DNA of 64,000 nt from NCBI RefSeq assembly GCF_024730785.1, contig NZ_CP102830.1:2914001-2978000 (forward strand). The letters run 5' to 3'. Below are positions 35,952-45,568 of the stretch, in pieces. Each line of letters opens with the position of its first letter. Position 1 is the first letter of the stretch. The position numbers were made by a program, and so were the translations under genes. The notes beneath the pieces are model-generated. The model saw only the letters and a list, made by a program, of their open reading frames with translations, was not told where the DNA came from and ran no database searches. This DNA is from Pseudomonas sp. LS44. GTDB taxonomy: Bacteria > Pseudomonadota > Gammaproteobacteria > Pseudomonadales > Pseudomonadaceae.

Positions 35952-36614
35952 TTAGCGCTTACGGCAAAGCGTCAGGCCATCGCCCAGCGGCAACAACGAC
36001 AGGTCGATGCGCGCATCACCCTGCAATGCCCGATTAAGCGCCTGGATTGCCCGGGTATCGGCACTGTCTGGATTGGCTTCCAGGACCCGGCCGCTCCAGA
36101 GCGTGTTGTCGAACAGAATCAGCCCGCCGCGCCGAGTCAGGCGCAAGGCATGCTCCAGATAGTGCGGATAGTTGGCCTTGTCGGCATCGATGAAGATCAA
36201 GTCGAACCCTTCGCCCTGCCCGTCCCGCTCCAGCGCGCCGAGGGTTTCCAGGGCTGGGGCCAGGCGCAGGTCGATGCGCTCGGCAAGCCCGGCCTCACGC
36301 CAATAACGCTGGGCAATGGCGTTGTAGTCGCCGGGCAGATCACAGCAGACCAGTTGGCCGCCCGCGCCCATGGCCTCGGCCATCACCAGTGCGCTGTAGC
36401 CGGTGAAGGTACCGATTTCGAGAATTCGCCGGGCGCCCGTCAGCTTGACCAGCAGAGCCATGAACTGGCCCTGCTCGGGCGCGATCTGCCAGCGCGCCAT
36501 GGGCAGCGCCTGGGTTTCCGCGCGTAGCTGGGCCAGCAACGGAGTTTCGCGCAGGGACACATCCAGCAGGTAGGCGTAGAGGGCATCGTCGAGCGGCAGC
36601 GTGCGAGCGGTCAT
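35952..36614 (-). CDS. SAM-dependent O-methyltransferase (CCoAOMT-like)
   Basis: A 220-residue methyltransferase. ILEIGTFTGYSALVMAEAM near residues 64-82 is motif I, CCDLPGDYNAIAQRYW near 90-105 the adenine side, and LIFIDADKANYPHYLEHAL near 139-157 holds the metal-binding Asp pair with DNTLWSGRV near 168. These match the cation-dependent COMT family. Substrate unknown. It follows the B12 locus on the same strand but is not part of it. Confidence 0.88.
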   Translation of the reverse strand: MTARTLPLDDALYAYLLDVSLRETPLLAQLRAETQALPMARWQIAPEQGQFMALLVKLTGARRILEIGTFTGYSALVMAEAMGAGGQLVCCDLPGDYNAIAQRYWREAGLAERIDLRLAPALETLGALERDGQGEGFDLIFIDADKANYPHYLEHALRLTRRGGLILFDNTLWSGRVLEANPDSADTRAIQALNRALQGDARIDLSLLPLGDGLTLCRKR

Positions 36615-36628
36615 GCGCTACCTCGCTG

Positions 36629-37144
36629 TTACTGGTTATGGGCCAGACCTGCCGGGATGAATACCCGTCGGGCATCCAGATAGGTCTTTTGCCAATAGGT
36701 CGCCGAGAGACTGTCCAGGCGCACGGTACCGCCGCTGGAGGGTGCATGGACAAAACGCCCTTCGCCCACATAGATACCAGCATGACTGACTTGCCGGCCG
36801 CCATTGGTGGCGAAGAACACCAGATCGCCCGTCTGCAGCGCATCACGACTCACACTCGAGCCACGCATGGCGAACATTTCACGGGTCGAACGCGGCAACT
36901 GGATGCCCGCCGCATCGCGGTACACATAGCCGATCAGGCCGCTGCAATCGAAGCCGCCGTCTGGGGTATTACCGCCATAGCGGTACGGCGTGCCCACCAG
37001 GCCGAACGCGCGAAACAGCACATCATCGGTCGTGGCGCCGTTGATGGGTGCGGTGAAGAGCGGGGCTTTCGAGGGTGGAGTGCCGGCGCAGGCAGTCAGC
37101 AGCGCGCAGAGAACAAGTAGGGCGAAGCGGGCCTTGGGGGTCAT
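36629..37144 (-). CDS. NlpC/P60 family lipoprotein
   Basis: A 171-residue predicted lipoprotein with lipobox LLTACAG (Cys19). The NlpC/P60 domain has Cys in FDCSGLIGYV near residue 66, His in VSHAGIYVG near 120 and a third polar residue in RFVHAPSS near 132. It would cut peptidoglycan stem peptides or be a regulator of that process. It is a paralogue of the next gene upstream (37226-37831). Confidence 0.88.
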   Translation of the reverse strand: MTPKARFALLVLCALLTACAGTPPSKAPLFTAPINGATTDDVLFRAFGLVGTPYRYGGNTPDGGFDCSGLIGYVYRDAAGIQLPRSTREMFAMRGSSVSRDALQTGDLVFFATNGGRQVSHAGIYVGEGRFVHAPSSGGTVRLDSLSATYWQKTYLDARRVFIPAGLAHNQ

Positions 37145-37225
37145 AGGCGGCGATCCTGTGCCTGGATGCGCCCTACTCTGCCCCGGTAACCCATGCCGCG
37201 CAAGCTTTGCAGCCTGCGCGAGCCA

Positions 37226-37831
37226 TCACTGATGACGCGGCCCCTGGGTGTTGGAGGCCAGGGCGAGGGCGCGTTTCGCCTCGATGAAAGTGCGGCTCCA
37301 GTATTTGTCGCCCAGGCTGTCGACCCGCACGCCGCCACTTTTGCTGCTGGAGGAATGGATGAACTGGTCATCGCCCAGATAAATCCCGGCATGGCTGACG
37401 CGACCACGACCGGCAGTGCTGAAGAACAGCAGATCGCCCGGTTGCAGATTGTTGCGCGCAACCAGCGGAGCCTTGAGGTTGATCATTTCGCGGGTGGAAC
37501 GCGGCAAACTCACGCCCGCCTCTTCCTTGAACAGATAGCCGATGAAGCCGCTGCAATCGAAGCCGGTATTCGCCGAAGTACCACCGAAACGATAGCGGGT
37601 CCCGACCAGCGACAGGCCATGGGCCAGGATGCTGTCAGCGAAACTCGGTAGTGCATAGGGTTTGGCCGTGGAGAAATCGGGCAGCGGCTCGAGCGCGGCT
37701 TCTTGCTCCATGGCTTCGGGTGCTGGAAGCGCTTGATCAGCATCTATCAGCGCGCTCGGCGAGTAGCCGGCGCAAGCCCCGAGAAAGAATGTCAGTGCGA
37801 GTGGCACGAGGGGTGCGAAGCGTTTGAGCAT
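37226..37831 (-). CDS. NlpC/P60 family lipoprotein, second copy
   Basis: A 201-residue lipoprotein with lipobox FLGACAG (Cys20), a 45-residue acidic/Pro linker and an NlpC/P60 domain. The domain has Cys in FDCSGFIGYLF, His in VSHAGIYLG and His in QFIHSSSS. The words STREM and DLxFF shared with its neighbour show a tandem duplication. The ATG at 37831 is preferred to an in-frame GTG two codons earlier. Confidence 0.87.
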   Translation of the reverse strand: MLKRFAPLVPLALTFFLGACAGYSPSALIDADQALPAPEAMEQEAALEPLPDFSTAKPYALPSFADSILAHGLSLVGTRYRFGGTSANTGFDCSGFIGYLFKEEAGVSLPRSTREMINLKAPLVARNNLQPGDLLFFSTAGRGRVSHAGIYLGDDQFIHSSSSKSGGVRVDSLGDKYWSRTFIEAKRALALASNTQGPRHQ

Positions 37832-37888
37832 GGGCACGGCCGTGTCTTTAGTTCTTATAGGAGACGGGAATATGCCTTCCCGGAAGCT

Positions 37889-38668
37889 CTATTGCAAACT
37901 TTTGTCGCCACGGATGTGACCTAGCAGCTGCGGCAAAATGTCTAAGGCCCGCCCTTGCAGGTGTACGTCCACGGCCTGACTGAACTCTGTGCGCGATGGA
38001 TTGATTTCGGCGGTAAACCCACCGGCGGCGCGCGTGCGCAGCAGGGGTTCGACGATGTACGGGAAGCTTGCCGTAGTGCCGACGCTCAGCACCACATCGA
38101 AGCCCTTGCGCAGTTCGGCATACAGCTGATCGATGGCCTGTTCGGGAAGCATTTCCTCGAACAGCACCACTGGCGGACGGAGAACCCCGCCGCAGCGCGC
38201 GCATTTTGGTGGCAACGGCCGCTGTAGATGCGCGGTCAGTTCATCGCTTTGCGCGCCGCAGGATTGGCAATACAGCGGCTCCAGCTCACCATGGATTTCG
38301 ATCAGGCGCTCCGCCGGGCTGCCGGCGCGGCGATGGTAGCTGTCAATATTCTGGGTGAGTACCCAGCACGCCGGCTTGATTCGCTGTAAGTCGGCGATGG
38401 CTTGGTGGCCGGCATTGGGTTGTGCGCTCAGGCAGGCTTTACCGAGCTCGGCGAGATATTTCCAGCACAACGCCGGATCGCGCCGCAGCATCGGTCCAGA
38501 CAGCGCCTCTTCAATCGGCAGACCTTCGGCGGTCTTGCCGTTATACAGCCCACCCAGGCCACGATAAGTCGGCAGGCCAGAATCGGCGGAAAGCCCCGCA
38601 CCAGTGATGATCAGAATGCGCTCGGCCCGCTGGAGGGCCCTGGCGACACGCTCGATGGCCTGATTCAT
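37889..38668 (-). CDS. Sirtuin (NAD-dependent protein deacylase)
   Basis: A 259-residue SIR2 protein. GAGLSADSGLPTYRG near residues 23-37 binds NAD, TQNIDSYHRRAG near 104-115 is the ribose site, His125 region (EIHGELEP) the base, and CQSC with CARC near 134 and 157 the zinc ligands. SVGTTASFPYIVEP near 195-208 closes the site. It would remove acyl groups from lysines. The class cannot be fixed by eye. Not related to the B12 gene also called cobB. Confidence 0.9.
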   Translation of the reverse strand: MNQAIERVARALQRAERILIITGAGLSADSGLPTYRGLGGLYNGKTAEGLPIEEALSGPMLRRDPALCWKYLAELGKACLSAQPNAGHQAIADLQRIKPACWVLTQNIDSYHRRAGSPAERLIEIHGELEPLYCQSCGAQSDELTAHLQRPLPPKCARCGGVLRPPVVLFEEMLPEQAIDQLYAELRKGFDVVLSVGTTASFPYIVEPLLRTRAAGGFTAEINPSRTEFSQAVDVHLQGRALDILPQLLGHIRGDKSLQ

Positions 38669-38733
38669 CTGAAAACCTCCGCTAACAGCTCGTTGCCGGA
38701 TTTCTGTGCGCGTCTATCGCTCCGTCAAACGGC

Positions 38734-39405
38734 TCAATGATTGACCGTATGCGCCAACATCACTGACAGCTGACAGAGCGGCCGGCCACTCTGGGCATGC
38801 CAATGGTTGAAGGCGTCCTGCACGATGGCGCGATCCTTCTGGCTGGTCGGCAGTTTGTCGATGATCTTTTGCGCCTTCAGCGCTGCGACCATGTCGTCGG
38901 TGGGAATGAAGGTGTCCTTGCCGATCATGCGCAAAAACCGTGGCGCCGACAGTCCGCCGAGCTGGCTGCCGTGCTTGGCCAGATACTTCCACAGGCCAAC
39001 GATGTCGGTTACCGGCCAGTCGGCAATCAATGCGCCAAAGCTGCCCTTCTCATGCACCACGTCGAGGACGAATTGAGCATTGCGCGGTACGCTCTTGAGC
39101 TTGCCCAAGTGGCGGATCAGCCGCTCATCCTGCATCAGTCGCTCCAGATGCTCGGCGCCCATCAGCACCACTTTCTCGGGATCGAAGGCAAAGAACACCT
39201 GCTCGAACGCCGGCCATTTGGCATCCACCAAACTGTGCTTAAGGCCGGCGCGGAAGACCCGCAGCGCCATGGTCGACAGATAGCGATCGTCGGCAATGGC
39301 CCGCAACTCGGCGGCAGACTGCGGCTGCGGCAGGCGCGCCTCGAGAGCAGCGGCCGAACCGAAGCGGTTCAAGCAATATTCATGCAGCCATTGGTAGTCG
39401 CGCAT
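38734..39405 (-). CDS. Tag-like DNA-3-methyladenine glycosylase I family protein
   Basis: A 223-residue helical protein. KWPAFEQVFFAFDPEKVVLM near residues 63-82 and LGKLKSVPRNAQFVLDVV near 100-117 match the Tag helix-hairpin-helix glycosylase fold. The N-terminal Cys/His zinc ligands of E. coli Tag are absent, and the C-terminus ends VMLAHTVNH, so this is a zinc-free variant. Base-excision activity on alkylated adenine is inferred only from the fold. Confidence 0.7.
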   Translation of the reverse strand: MRDYQWLHEYCLNRFGSAAALEARLPQPQSAAELRAIADDRYLSTMALRVFRAGLKHSLVDAKWPAFEQVFFAFDPEKVVLMGAEHLERLMQDERLIRHLGKLKSVPRNAQFVLDVVHEKGSFGALIADWPVTDIVGLWKYLAKHGSQLGGLSAPRFLRMIGKDTFIPTDDMVAALKAQKIIDKLPTSQKDRAIVQDAFNHWHAQSGRPLCQLSVMLAHTVNH

Positions 39406-39426
39406 AGGAGATCACGTGGCCTGGTC

Positions 39427-39487
39427 GTAGCCCGGATGCAATCCGGGAGGATGGAGTCGCGGGTTTCCCGGATTGCATCCGGGCTAC
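39427..39487. repeat. Palindrome GTAGCCCGGATGCAATCCGG
   Basis: A 21-base arm GTAGCCCGGATGCAATCCGG plus G is repeated inverted at 39467-39487, with a 19-base loop. It lies between ttcA and the glycosylase gene, and the last bases supply the ttcA stop codon. Same core as the palindrome at 3655. Confidence 0.75.
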
Positions 39488-40308
39488 AGGCTCATCACAT
39501 CGAGAAAGCGCGGCGTGGCGCTGTCGTCGATGCGCAGGCTGGTGAAGTCGAACAGGCTGCGGTCGGCCAATTGCGAAGGCACCACGTTCTGCAAGGCGCG
39601 GAACATGATCTCGGTGCGGCCCGGCGACTTGCGCTCCCAGTCTTGGAGCATTTCCTTGACCACCTGGCGCTGCAGGTTCTCCTGCGAGCCACACAGGTTG
39701 CACGGAATGATCGGGAATTCCTTGAGCTCGGAATAGGCCTCGATATCTTTCTCGTTGCAATAGGCCAACGGGCGAATCACCACGTTGCGGCCGTCGTCGG
39801 AGAGCAGCTTGGGCGGCATGGCCTTCAGCGTGCCGCCGTAGAACATATTGAGGAAGAAGGTTTCGAGGATGTCGTCGCGGTGATGACCGAGGGCCATCTT
39901 GGTCGCCCCGATTTCGTCGGCGTAGGTATAGAGCGTGCCGCGGCGCAGCCGTGAGCACAGGGAACAAGTGGTCTTGCCTTCCGGAATCTTGTCCTTCACC
40001 ACCGAGTAGGTGTCTTTCTCGATCACGTGATAGGCCACACCGATCGATTCCAGATAGGCCGGCAGCACATGCTCAGGAAAGCCGGGCTGTTTCTGATCCA
40101 TATTCACCGCGATGATTTCGAAGCGGATCGGCGCCACTTTTTGCAGATAGAGCAGCATGTCGAGCATGGTGTAGCTGTCTTTGCCGCCAGACAGGCACAC
40201 CATCACCTTGTCGCCATCTTCGATCATGTTGAAATCGGTAATGGCCTCGCCGGCCTGCCGGCGCAGGCGTTTTTGCAGTTTGTTCTGATTGACCGAAAGG
40301 GTGCCCAT
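39484..40308 (-). CDS. ttcA: tRNA 2-thiocytidine(32) synthetase
   Basis: A 274-residue Fe-S enzyme that puts sulfur on C32 of certain tRNAs. The PP-loop SGGKDS (40-45) activates the base with ATP. Cys115 and Cys118 in TCSLC and the later Cys in IPCNLCGSQ near residue 203 hold the 4Fe-4S cluster. [19 protein letters not shown] near 141-159 is also family-specific. The ending MSL* lies in the palindrome at 39427-39487. Confidence 0.94.
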   Translation of the reverse strand: MGTLSVNQNKLQKRLRRQAGEAITDFNMIEDGDKVMVCLSGGKDSYTMLDMLLYLQKVAPIRFEIIAVNMDQKQPGFPEHVLPAYLESIGVAYHVIEKDTYSVVKDKIPEGKTTCSLCSRLRRGTLYTYADEIGATKMALGHHRDDILETFFLNMFYGGTLKAMPPKLLSDDGRNVVIRPLAYCNEKDIEAYSELKEFPIIPCNLCGSQENLQRQVVKEMLQDWERKSPGRTEIMFRALQNVVPSQLADRSLFDFTSLRIDDSATPRFLDVMSL

Positions 40309-40406
40309 GGCGCACTAAAACCCGCGAGATGTGACGAAGGGCGGCTATTTTACGCACAAACCCGCTGCCGCCCCAGCCCCGCAATCGAGCGTGCTAGGCT
40401 CTGGCG

Positions 40407-41000
40407 ATGAATGCCGATCTCGACGCCGAACTCGACCTCGCCGAGCAACTGCTGATCCTGCTGCGCGAGGAGGTTCAGGGCTGCAGTGAGTATCAACTGA
40501 TCCAGCTCCTGAAAACCCGCCATTCCACGCATATCCCGCACCGACCGCTCACCGACCGCCTAGTGCTGTTCCGCTCTCATTTCCTGGTCTTCAACGCGCT
40601 CTATCGGTTGCGTGACCGACTATGGAGCGAGCAGGTCGGTCATCTGCAGATCAATGCCTTGCATGTCCAGCTGCTGCCGTATCAAGCCGGCAACGCGGCA
40701 GTCAGCGAACACGACTCGCTGCGCGACTATTACCTCGACCTGGATAATTTGCGCGACACCCAGGAAGAGGATGTCGAGAAGCTGCTGACCAGTTTCTGGA
40801 AACGCATGCAGGGTGGCGACGAGAAACAGGCGGCGCTGCAGCTGCTGGGCTTGGACACTTCCAGAGAAATCCTCAACCGCGCCACCATCAAGCGCCGCTA
40901 CCGGGAACTGGTCAGCGAGCATCATCCCGATCGCGGTGGCAGCACCGAGCGCTTGCAGTCGCTGAACCTCGCCATAGAAATTCTCGAGCGCTATTACTAG
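40407..41000 (+). CDS. DnaJ-related protein with C-terminal J domain
   Basis: A 197-residue protein. The N-terminal 110 residues match the DnaJ-related N-terminal domain of unknown role, and the C-terminal part is a short J domain with HHPDRGGS near residue 173 (HPD motif) and helix IKRRYRELVSEH just before. It would stimulate an Hsp70 partner. Divergent from ttcA. Confidence 0.85.
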   Translation: MNADLDAELDLAEQLLILLREEVQGCSEYQLIQLLKTRHSTHIPHRPLTDRLVLFRSHFLVFNALYRLRDRLWSEQVGHLQINALHVQLLPYQAGNAAVSEHDSLRDYYLDLDNLRDTQEEDVEKLLTSFWKRMQGGDEKQAALQLLGLDTSREILNRATIKRRYRELVSEHHPDRGGSTERLQSLNLAIEILERYY

Positions 41001-41169
41001 CGATTTTGACAGAGCTATTTGCTCTAACCCCGCGCGCCCCGTGGCTTCCAGCGCCTGCCTATACTTCGACGTACGGTCGCATAGGTTCGGCCCTGCACCC
41101 GGCAACGCTGCCTACGCGCGCCGGGCGCTACGCTGGGGGGCGATCGCGATAACAAGAGGAGTGTTTGGA

Positions 41170-41769
41170 ATGATCCATCACGTTCTGGGGCTATTCACCC
41201 ATCCCGATCAAGAGTGGCAAGAAATCCGTGGCGAAGAGGAAAGCATCAGCCACATGTATTTCACCCATGTACTGATTCTCGCAGCCATACCCGCCGTGTC
41301 CGCATACATCGGTACCACCCAAGTGGGATGGACCGTAGGCAATGGCGCGCCGGTCATGCTTACCGAAAGCAGCGCGCTACAGATGACCATCCTTACCTAT
41401 CTGGCAATGCTGGCTGGAGTAGCCTTGATGGGTGCATTCATCCACTGGATGGCGCGCACCTATGACGCCAGCCCGAGCATGGCGCAATGCGTGGTCTTTG
41501 CCGCCTATACCGCTACCCCCTTGTTCATCGGCGGCCTGGCCGCGCTGTACCCCAACATTTGGCTGGCCATGGCGGTTGGCACCGCGGCCATTTGCTACAC
41601 GGTCTACCTGCTTTATGTGGGTATCCCAACCTTCATGAGTATTCCCGAGGATGAAGGCTTCCTGTTCTCCAGCTCCGTGCTGGCAGTCGGGCTGGTGGTA
41701 TTGGTGGCGATGATCGCCCTGTCGGTAATTCTCTGGGGCTCAGGCGTTGGTCCGGTCTACCGCTACTGA
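41170..41769 (+). CDS. Yip1-family inner-membrane protein
   Basis: A 199-residue protein starting MIHHVLGLFTHPDQEWQEI, the typical Yip1/YIPF opening, followed by about five helices. EDEGFLFSSSVLAVGLVVLV near 165-184 forms the last pair. AAGAGGAG lies before the ATG. Bacterial Yip1 proteins have no settled function. Confidence 0.82.
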   Translation: MIHHVLGLFTHPDQEWQEIRGEEESISHMYFTHVLILAAIPAVSAYIGTTQVGWTVGNGAPVMLTESSALQMTILTYLAMLAGVALMGAFIHWMARTYDASPSMAQCVVFAAYTATPLFIGGLAALYPNIWLAMAVGTAAICYTVYLLYVGIPTFMSIPEDEGFLFSSSVLAVGLVVLVAMIALSVILWGSGVGPVYRY

Positions 41770-41785
41770 TTGTGACTGACTCATC

Positions 41786-41811
41786 AAGGCCGCCCCAAGG
41801 GCGGCCTTTTG
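41786..41811 (+). terminator. Intrinsic terminator after the Yip1 gene
   Basis: AAGGCCGCC-ccaa-GGGCGGCC followed by TTTT, 16 bases past the stop codon. Confidence 0.85.
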
Positions 41812-41983
41812 CTTTCCCCGGCACTGCCTAGCTGAAGAATTAATCCTTGAGGCGATCCTCTGGACTCAAACTCTGTATCGCCTTGCCCGGGCGACAGGAG
41901 CGCGAGGAGCCCTAACCACCTGGCGAGTGGCGATTCGAAGCAGTGAGCGATTGCGGCATACTTGCGCCCTCTGGAGTGCCTAA

Positions 41984-42478
41984 ATGCCCGAGTTACTCAA
42001 TGCCCGTGTCGAGGCCTGCTACCTGCAGGCTGAAGAGTTTTTCAAGCGCCCTTTCCAGCGCCCGCAGGTGTGTTTCAAGTTGCGCGGCCAAAAGGCCGGC
42101 GTGGCCCACTTGCATGAAAACAAGCTGCGCTTCAACCCGCAGTTGTATCGAGAGAATCAGGAGCACTTTCTCAAGCAGACGGTGGCGCACGAAGTCGCAC
42201 ACCTGGTCGCGCATCAGCTATTTGGTTCAAAAATCCAGCCGCACGGCGAGGAATGGCAACTGATCATGCGCGGCGTCTACGAATTGCCGCCTGACCGCTG
42301 CCACACCTACGCAATCCACCGTCGCCAGGTAAGCCGCTTCATCTATTTATGCAGCTGTCCGGAAGGCGAATTCCCCTTCTCTGCCCAGCGTCACGCCTTG
42401 GTTGCCAAGGGGCGGCGCTACTTTTGCCGGCGCTGTCGGGCGACGCTGAAGTTCAGCGGCGAACATCGGGCGGTGTAA
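41984..42478 (+). CDS. sprT: SprT-like zinc metalloprotease-fold protein
   Basis: A 164-residue protein. His69-Glu70-Val-Ala-His73 (TVAHEVAHLVAHQLFG) is the zincin core with His77 the likely third ligand, and GEEWQLIMR near 88 follows. The C-terminal zinc ribbon has YLCSCPEGE and YFCRRCRATL. It resembles bacterial SprT, related to the protease domain of Spartan/SPRTN. A direct substrate in bacteria is not established. Confidence 0.9.
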   Translation: MPELLNARVEACYLQAEEFFKRPFQRPQVCFKLRGQKAGVAHLHENKLRFNPQLYRENQEHFLKQTVAHEVAHLVAHQLFGSKIQPHGEEWQLIMRGVYELPPDRCHTYAIHRRQVSRFIYLCSCPEGEFPFSAQRHALVAKGRRYFCRRCRATLKFSGEHRAV

Positions 42479-42495
42479 GCAGGGATGTCGCTGGA

Positions 42496-43686
42496 TTAGC
42501 CGTCGCCATCCTCAGACACCGCCACGGATAAGCCGAGGAAACGGCAGATGGCGTCTTTCTTCGCCATCGCATCGCGGTAACCCAGGTCGATCAGTTCGTT
42601 GCAATAACCCGGCTCGAACAATAGGTAGCTGAGCACCGTCGCCCCGCTGGCCTCGGTGCCTCCCGGCCCATACAGGAACATGCGCAGCGAGCGCGGCAGC
42701 TCGGCGCGATGCCGAGTTGCGATCTGATCGAGCGGCTCGCTCGGGGAAATCACCAGGACCTCCACCGGCTTCAGCCCGAGTCCATGCGGTGCCGGTGACG
42801 GTAACAAATGACTAAGCAGATTGAGGCGCTGAAGCATCTCGATATCGCTTTCCAGACTGTCGATGAAGCTGCTGTTGAGCAGATGCCCGCCGATCTGCGC
42901 AAGACTCGGCGGCTTGCCGGTGCGCGGATGCACGACTGCGGCATTGGCATCGCCGTTTACCGGGTTACCACTGACCCCGATCACCAGCACCCGGTTGGCG
43001 CCCAGATGTAACGCGGGGCTGATCGGCGCTGCCTGACGCATGGCGCCATCGCCGAAATATTCACGATGGAGCTTCTCGGCTGGAAAGATCAGCGGGATCG
43101 CGGCGCTAGCCAGAAGGTGCTCCAGCTTCAGCCGAGTGGGTACGCCAACTCGCCGGTGACGGAACCAGGGATCGATGGTTCCGCGCCCCTGATAGAAGGT
43201 CACCGCCTGGCCGGAGTCATAACCGAAAGCGGTGACCGCGATCGCCCGCAAACGGCGCTGGCGGATTGCCGCGGAAATTCCGGAAAAATCCAACTCCCGA
43301 CCCAGTAAACCACGCAGTGGCGAGCTATCGAGCAACGCCACCGGTGCATTCCCGGCAAAGCCGAACAGATGCTGGGTGACGAAACGACTGGCTTGGCGCA
43401 TCACCCCCGGCCAATCGCTGCGGTATACCTGACCGGTATGGAAGCCGCGCCAAACGGCGGTCAAACGCTGTACGGCCTCGTTGAAATGCAACGCCCCGCA
43501 GGCCAGCCCCACCGCGTTGACCGCCCCCGCCGAGGTACCGACAATTACCGGAAAAGGATTGACTACCGAATCAGGCAGCAGCTCAGCAATCGCTGCCAGC
43601 ACCCCGACTTGATAGGCCGCTCGCGCACCACCGCCGGACAGAATCAGCCCAGTGACAGGCGATGCGGGGCTGACAGCAGACGGCAT
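42496..43686 (-). CDS. Patatin-like phospholipase family protein
   Basis: A 396-residue protein with a patatin domain. GGGARAAYQVG near residue 19 is the oxyanion loop, GTSAGAVNA near 52 the nucleophile elbow, and FGDGAMRQAAP near 217 the catalytic Asp (DGA). A C-terminal region of about 120 residues is shared with the RssA/YchK-like proteins of proteobacteria. The ATG at 43686 has AGGGA at good spacing; an ATG two codons earlier abuts that site. Confidence 0.85.
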   Translation of the reverse strand: MPSAVSPASPVTGLILSGGGARAAYQVGVLAAIAELLPDSVVNPFPVIVGTSAGAVNAVGLACGALHFNEAVQRLTAVWRGFHTGQVYRSDWPGVMRQASRFVTQHLFGFAGNAPVALLDSSPLRGLLGRELDFSGISAAIRQRRLRAIAVTAFGYDSGQAVTFYQGRGTIDPWFRHRRVGVPTRLKLEHLLASAAIPLIFPAEKLHREYFGDGAMRQAAPISPALHLGANRVLVIGVSGNPVNGDANAAVVHPRTGKPPSLAQIGGHLLNSSFIDSLESDIEMLQRLNLLSHLLPSPAPHGLGLKPVEVLVISPSEPLDQIATRHRAELPRSLRMFLYGPGGTEASGATVLSYLLFEPGYCNELIDLGYRDAMAKKDAICRFLGLSVAVSEDGDG

Positions 43687-43717
43687 AGACATTCCCTGTT
43701 CGCGCGGGCTGATGCCG

Positions 43718-44650
43718 CTAAGTACGTTTCTTGTAAAGACTTGGCTCGCCCTCAGGGCGCGTTTTGAAGCGCCGGTGAGCCCACAGGTATTGCTGCGGGC
43801 ATTCGCGGATCGCCGCTTCTACCCACTGATTAATGCGGATGCAATCGGCCTCTTCATTGGCGCCAGGAAAGTCACTCAGCGGCGGATGGATCGTCAAGCG
43901 ATAGCCGGAGCCGTCAGCCAGGCGCATCTGCGTGAACGGCAGCACTTGGGCGCGGCCTAGGCGGGCAAATTTGCTGGTTGCCGTGACGGTCGCCACTTGA
44001 ATGCCGAACAGCGGCGCGAAGATGCTTTGCTTGGGGCCGTAGTCCTGATCCGGCGCATACCAGATGGCCCGGCCGCTGCGCAGCAACTTGAGCATGCCGC
44101 GCACATCGTCGCGCTCGATAGCGGTGGCCTCCAGGCTATGCCGCTCACGGCCATTGCGCTGCAGGTAATCGAACAATGGATTGTCGTGCTCGCGGTACAT
44201 GCCGTCGATGGTGTGCTGTTGACCCAGCAACGCCGCGCCGATTTCCAGGGTGGTGAAATGGATGGCCATGAGGATCACGCCCTGGCCGTCAGCCTGCGCG
44301 CGCTTGAGATGCTCCAGCCCTTCGATGTGCGCCAGGCGGCGCAGACGCTTTTTCGGCCACCACCAACTGATAGCCATCTCGAAAAACGCGATGCCGGTGG
44401 AAGCGAAATTGTCCTTCAACAGTCGCTTGCGCTCGGTTGCCGACAATTCCGGGAAACATAACTCGTGGTTGCGTGCAGCAATCTGTCGGCGCGAAACCGC
44501 CAGGCTGTACATAAGCCCGCCAAGGCCACGCCCGCAACGCAACAACAGCGGATACGGCAACTGGACGATCAACCACAGCAGCCCCAGGCCGAACCACAAC
44601 GGCCAAAACCGTGGATGCAGGAAATAGCTACGAAATTGCGGACGATCCAT
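43718..44650 (-). CDS. htrB: Lysophospholipid/lipid A acyltransferase (HtrB/LpxL family)
   Basis: A 310-residue inner-membrane acyltransferase. A membrane segment lies at about residues 18-40 (LWFGLGLLWLIVQLPYPLLL). The HX4E catalytic motif is HFTTLE near residue 130, and APDQDYGPKQSIFAPLFG near 194-211 is a family block. It adds a secondary acyl chain to lipid A. Divergent from minC, sharing about 120 bp of promoter region. Confidence 0.88.
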   Translation of the reverse strand: MDRPQFRSYFLHPRFWPLWFGLGLLWLIVQLPYPLLLRCGRGLGGLMYSLAVSRRQIAARNHELCFPELSATERKRLLKDNFASTGIAFFEMAISWWWPKKRLRRLAHIEGLEHLKRAQADGQGVILMAIHFTTLEIGAALLGQQHTIDGMYREHDNPLFDYLQRNGRERHSLEATAIERDDVRGMLKLLRSGRAIWYAPDQDYGPKQSIFAPLFGIQVATVTATSKFARLGRAQVLPFTQMRLADGSGYRLTIHPPLSDFPGANEEADCIRINQWVEAAIRECPQQYLWAHRRFKTRPEGEPSLYKKRT

Positions 44651-44769
44651 CACAGCTTCCGGACAAACGACATGGCCGGGCATTCTACACGCCGCACGCA
44701 GCTTGCGGCCCACCGGCGTTCTCGCTATAAGTCGCGGCTATCGCTAACCGCAGGCACCCCTAGTCCGAC

Positions 44770-45510
44770 ATGAGCCAAGCCGACCTTCTCGACCAAGACC
44801 CCGTGTTCCAGCTCAAAGGCAGCATGCTGGCCATCACCGTGCTGGAACTCGCCCACAACGATCTCGCCCGCCTCGATTCGCAGCTGGCGGCCAAGGTCGC
44901 GCAGGCCCCCAACTTCTTCAGCAACATCCCCTTGGTGCTGGCGCTGGACAAACTGCCCGAGGACGAAGGCGCCCTGGATATCGCTGAATTAATGGCCATA
45001 TGCCGCCGCCATGGGTTGCGCACCCTGGCGATCCGCGCCAACCGCGAAAAAGACATCGCCGCCGCCAGCGCCCTGGACTTGCCAGTGCTGCCGCCCTCCG
45101 GTGCGCGAGAAAAACTGATCGAACCGGCGGAAAGCGCTGCCGCTCGCAAGAAGGCCGAAAAGGCCGCCGAGCCGCAGCTCAAGCCAACCAAGATCGTGAC
45201 CTCGCCGGTGCGCGGCGGCATGCAGATCTATGCCCAAGGCGGCGATCTGGTTGTCATGGCGCCAGTCAGTGCCGGTGCGGAACTTCTCGCCGATGGCAAC
45301 ATCCATGTGTACGGCCCGATGCGCGGACGCGCTCTGGCAGGCGTCAAGGGTGATACCAAAGCGCGAATTTTTTGCCAGCAAATGGGCGCGGAAATGCTCT
45401 CCATTGCGGGCCAATACAAGGTTGCCGAAGACCTCCGGCGCGACCCTAACTGGGGCGACGCAGTGCACGTCAGCCTGTCGGGTGATGTGTTGAACATCAC
45501 CCGCCTTTAA
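44770..45510 (+). CDS. minC: Septum site-determining protein MinC
   Basis: A 246-residue inhibitor of FtsZ ring formation. The N-terminal domain (to about residue 105) acts on FtsZ. After an Ala/Lys/Glu linker, the C-terminal beta-helix has [21 protein letters not shown] near 148-168 and [18 protein letters not shown] near 178-195, which bind MinD. First gene of minCDE. Confidence 0.95.
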   Translation: MSQADLLDQDPVFQLKGSMLAITVLELAHNDLARLDSQLAAKVAQAPNFFSNIPLVLALDKLPEDEGALDIAELMAICRRHGLRTLAIRANREKDIAAASALDLPVLPPSGAREKLIEPAESAAARKKAEKAAEPQLKPTKIVTSPVRGGMQIYAQGGDLVVMAPVSAGAELLADGNIHVYGPMRGRALAGVKGDTKARIFCQQMGAEMLSIAGQYKVAEDLRRDPNWGDAVHVSLSGDVLNITRL

Positions 45511-45568
45511 CGGATACTGCCGCTCATTTTCAGGGACCTGAAATCCTTTTCCTTAGGGGTGAATCACC

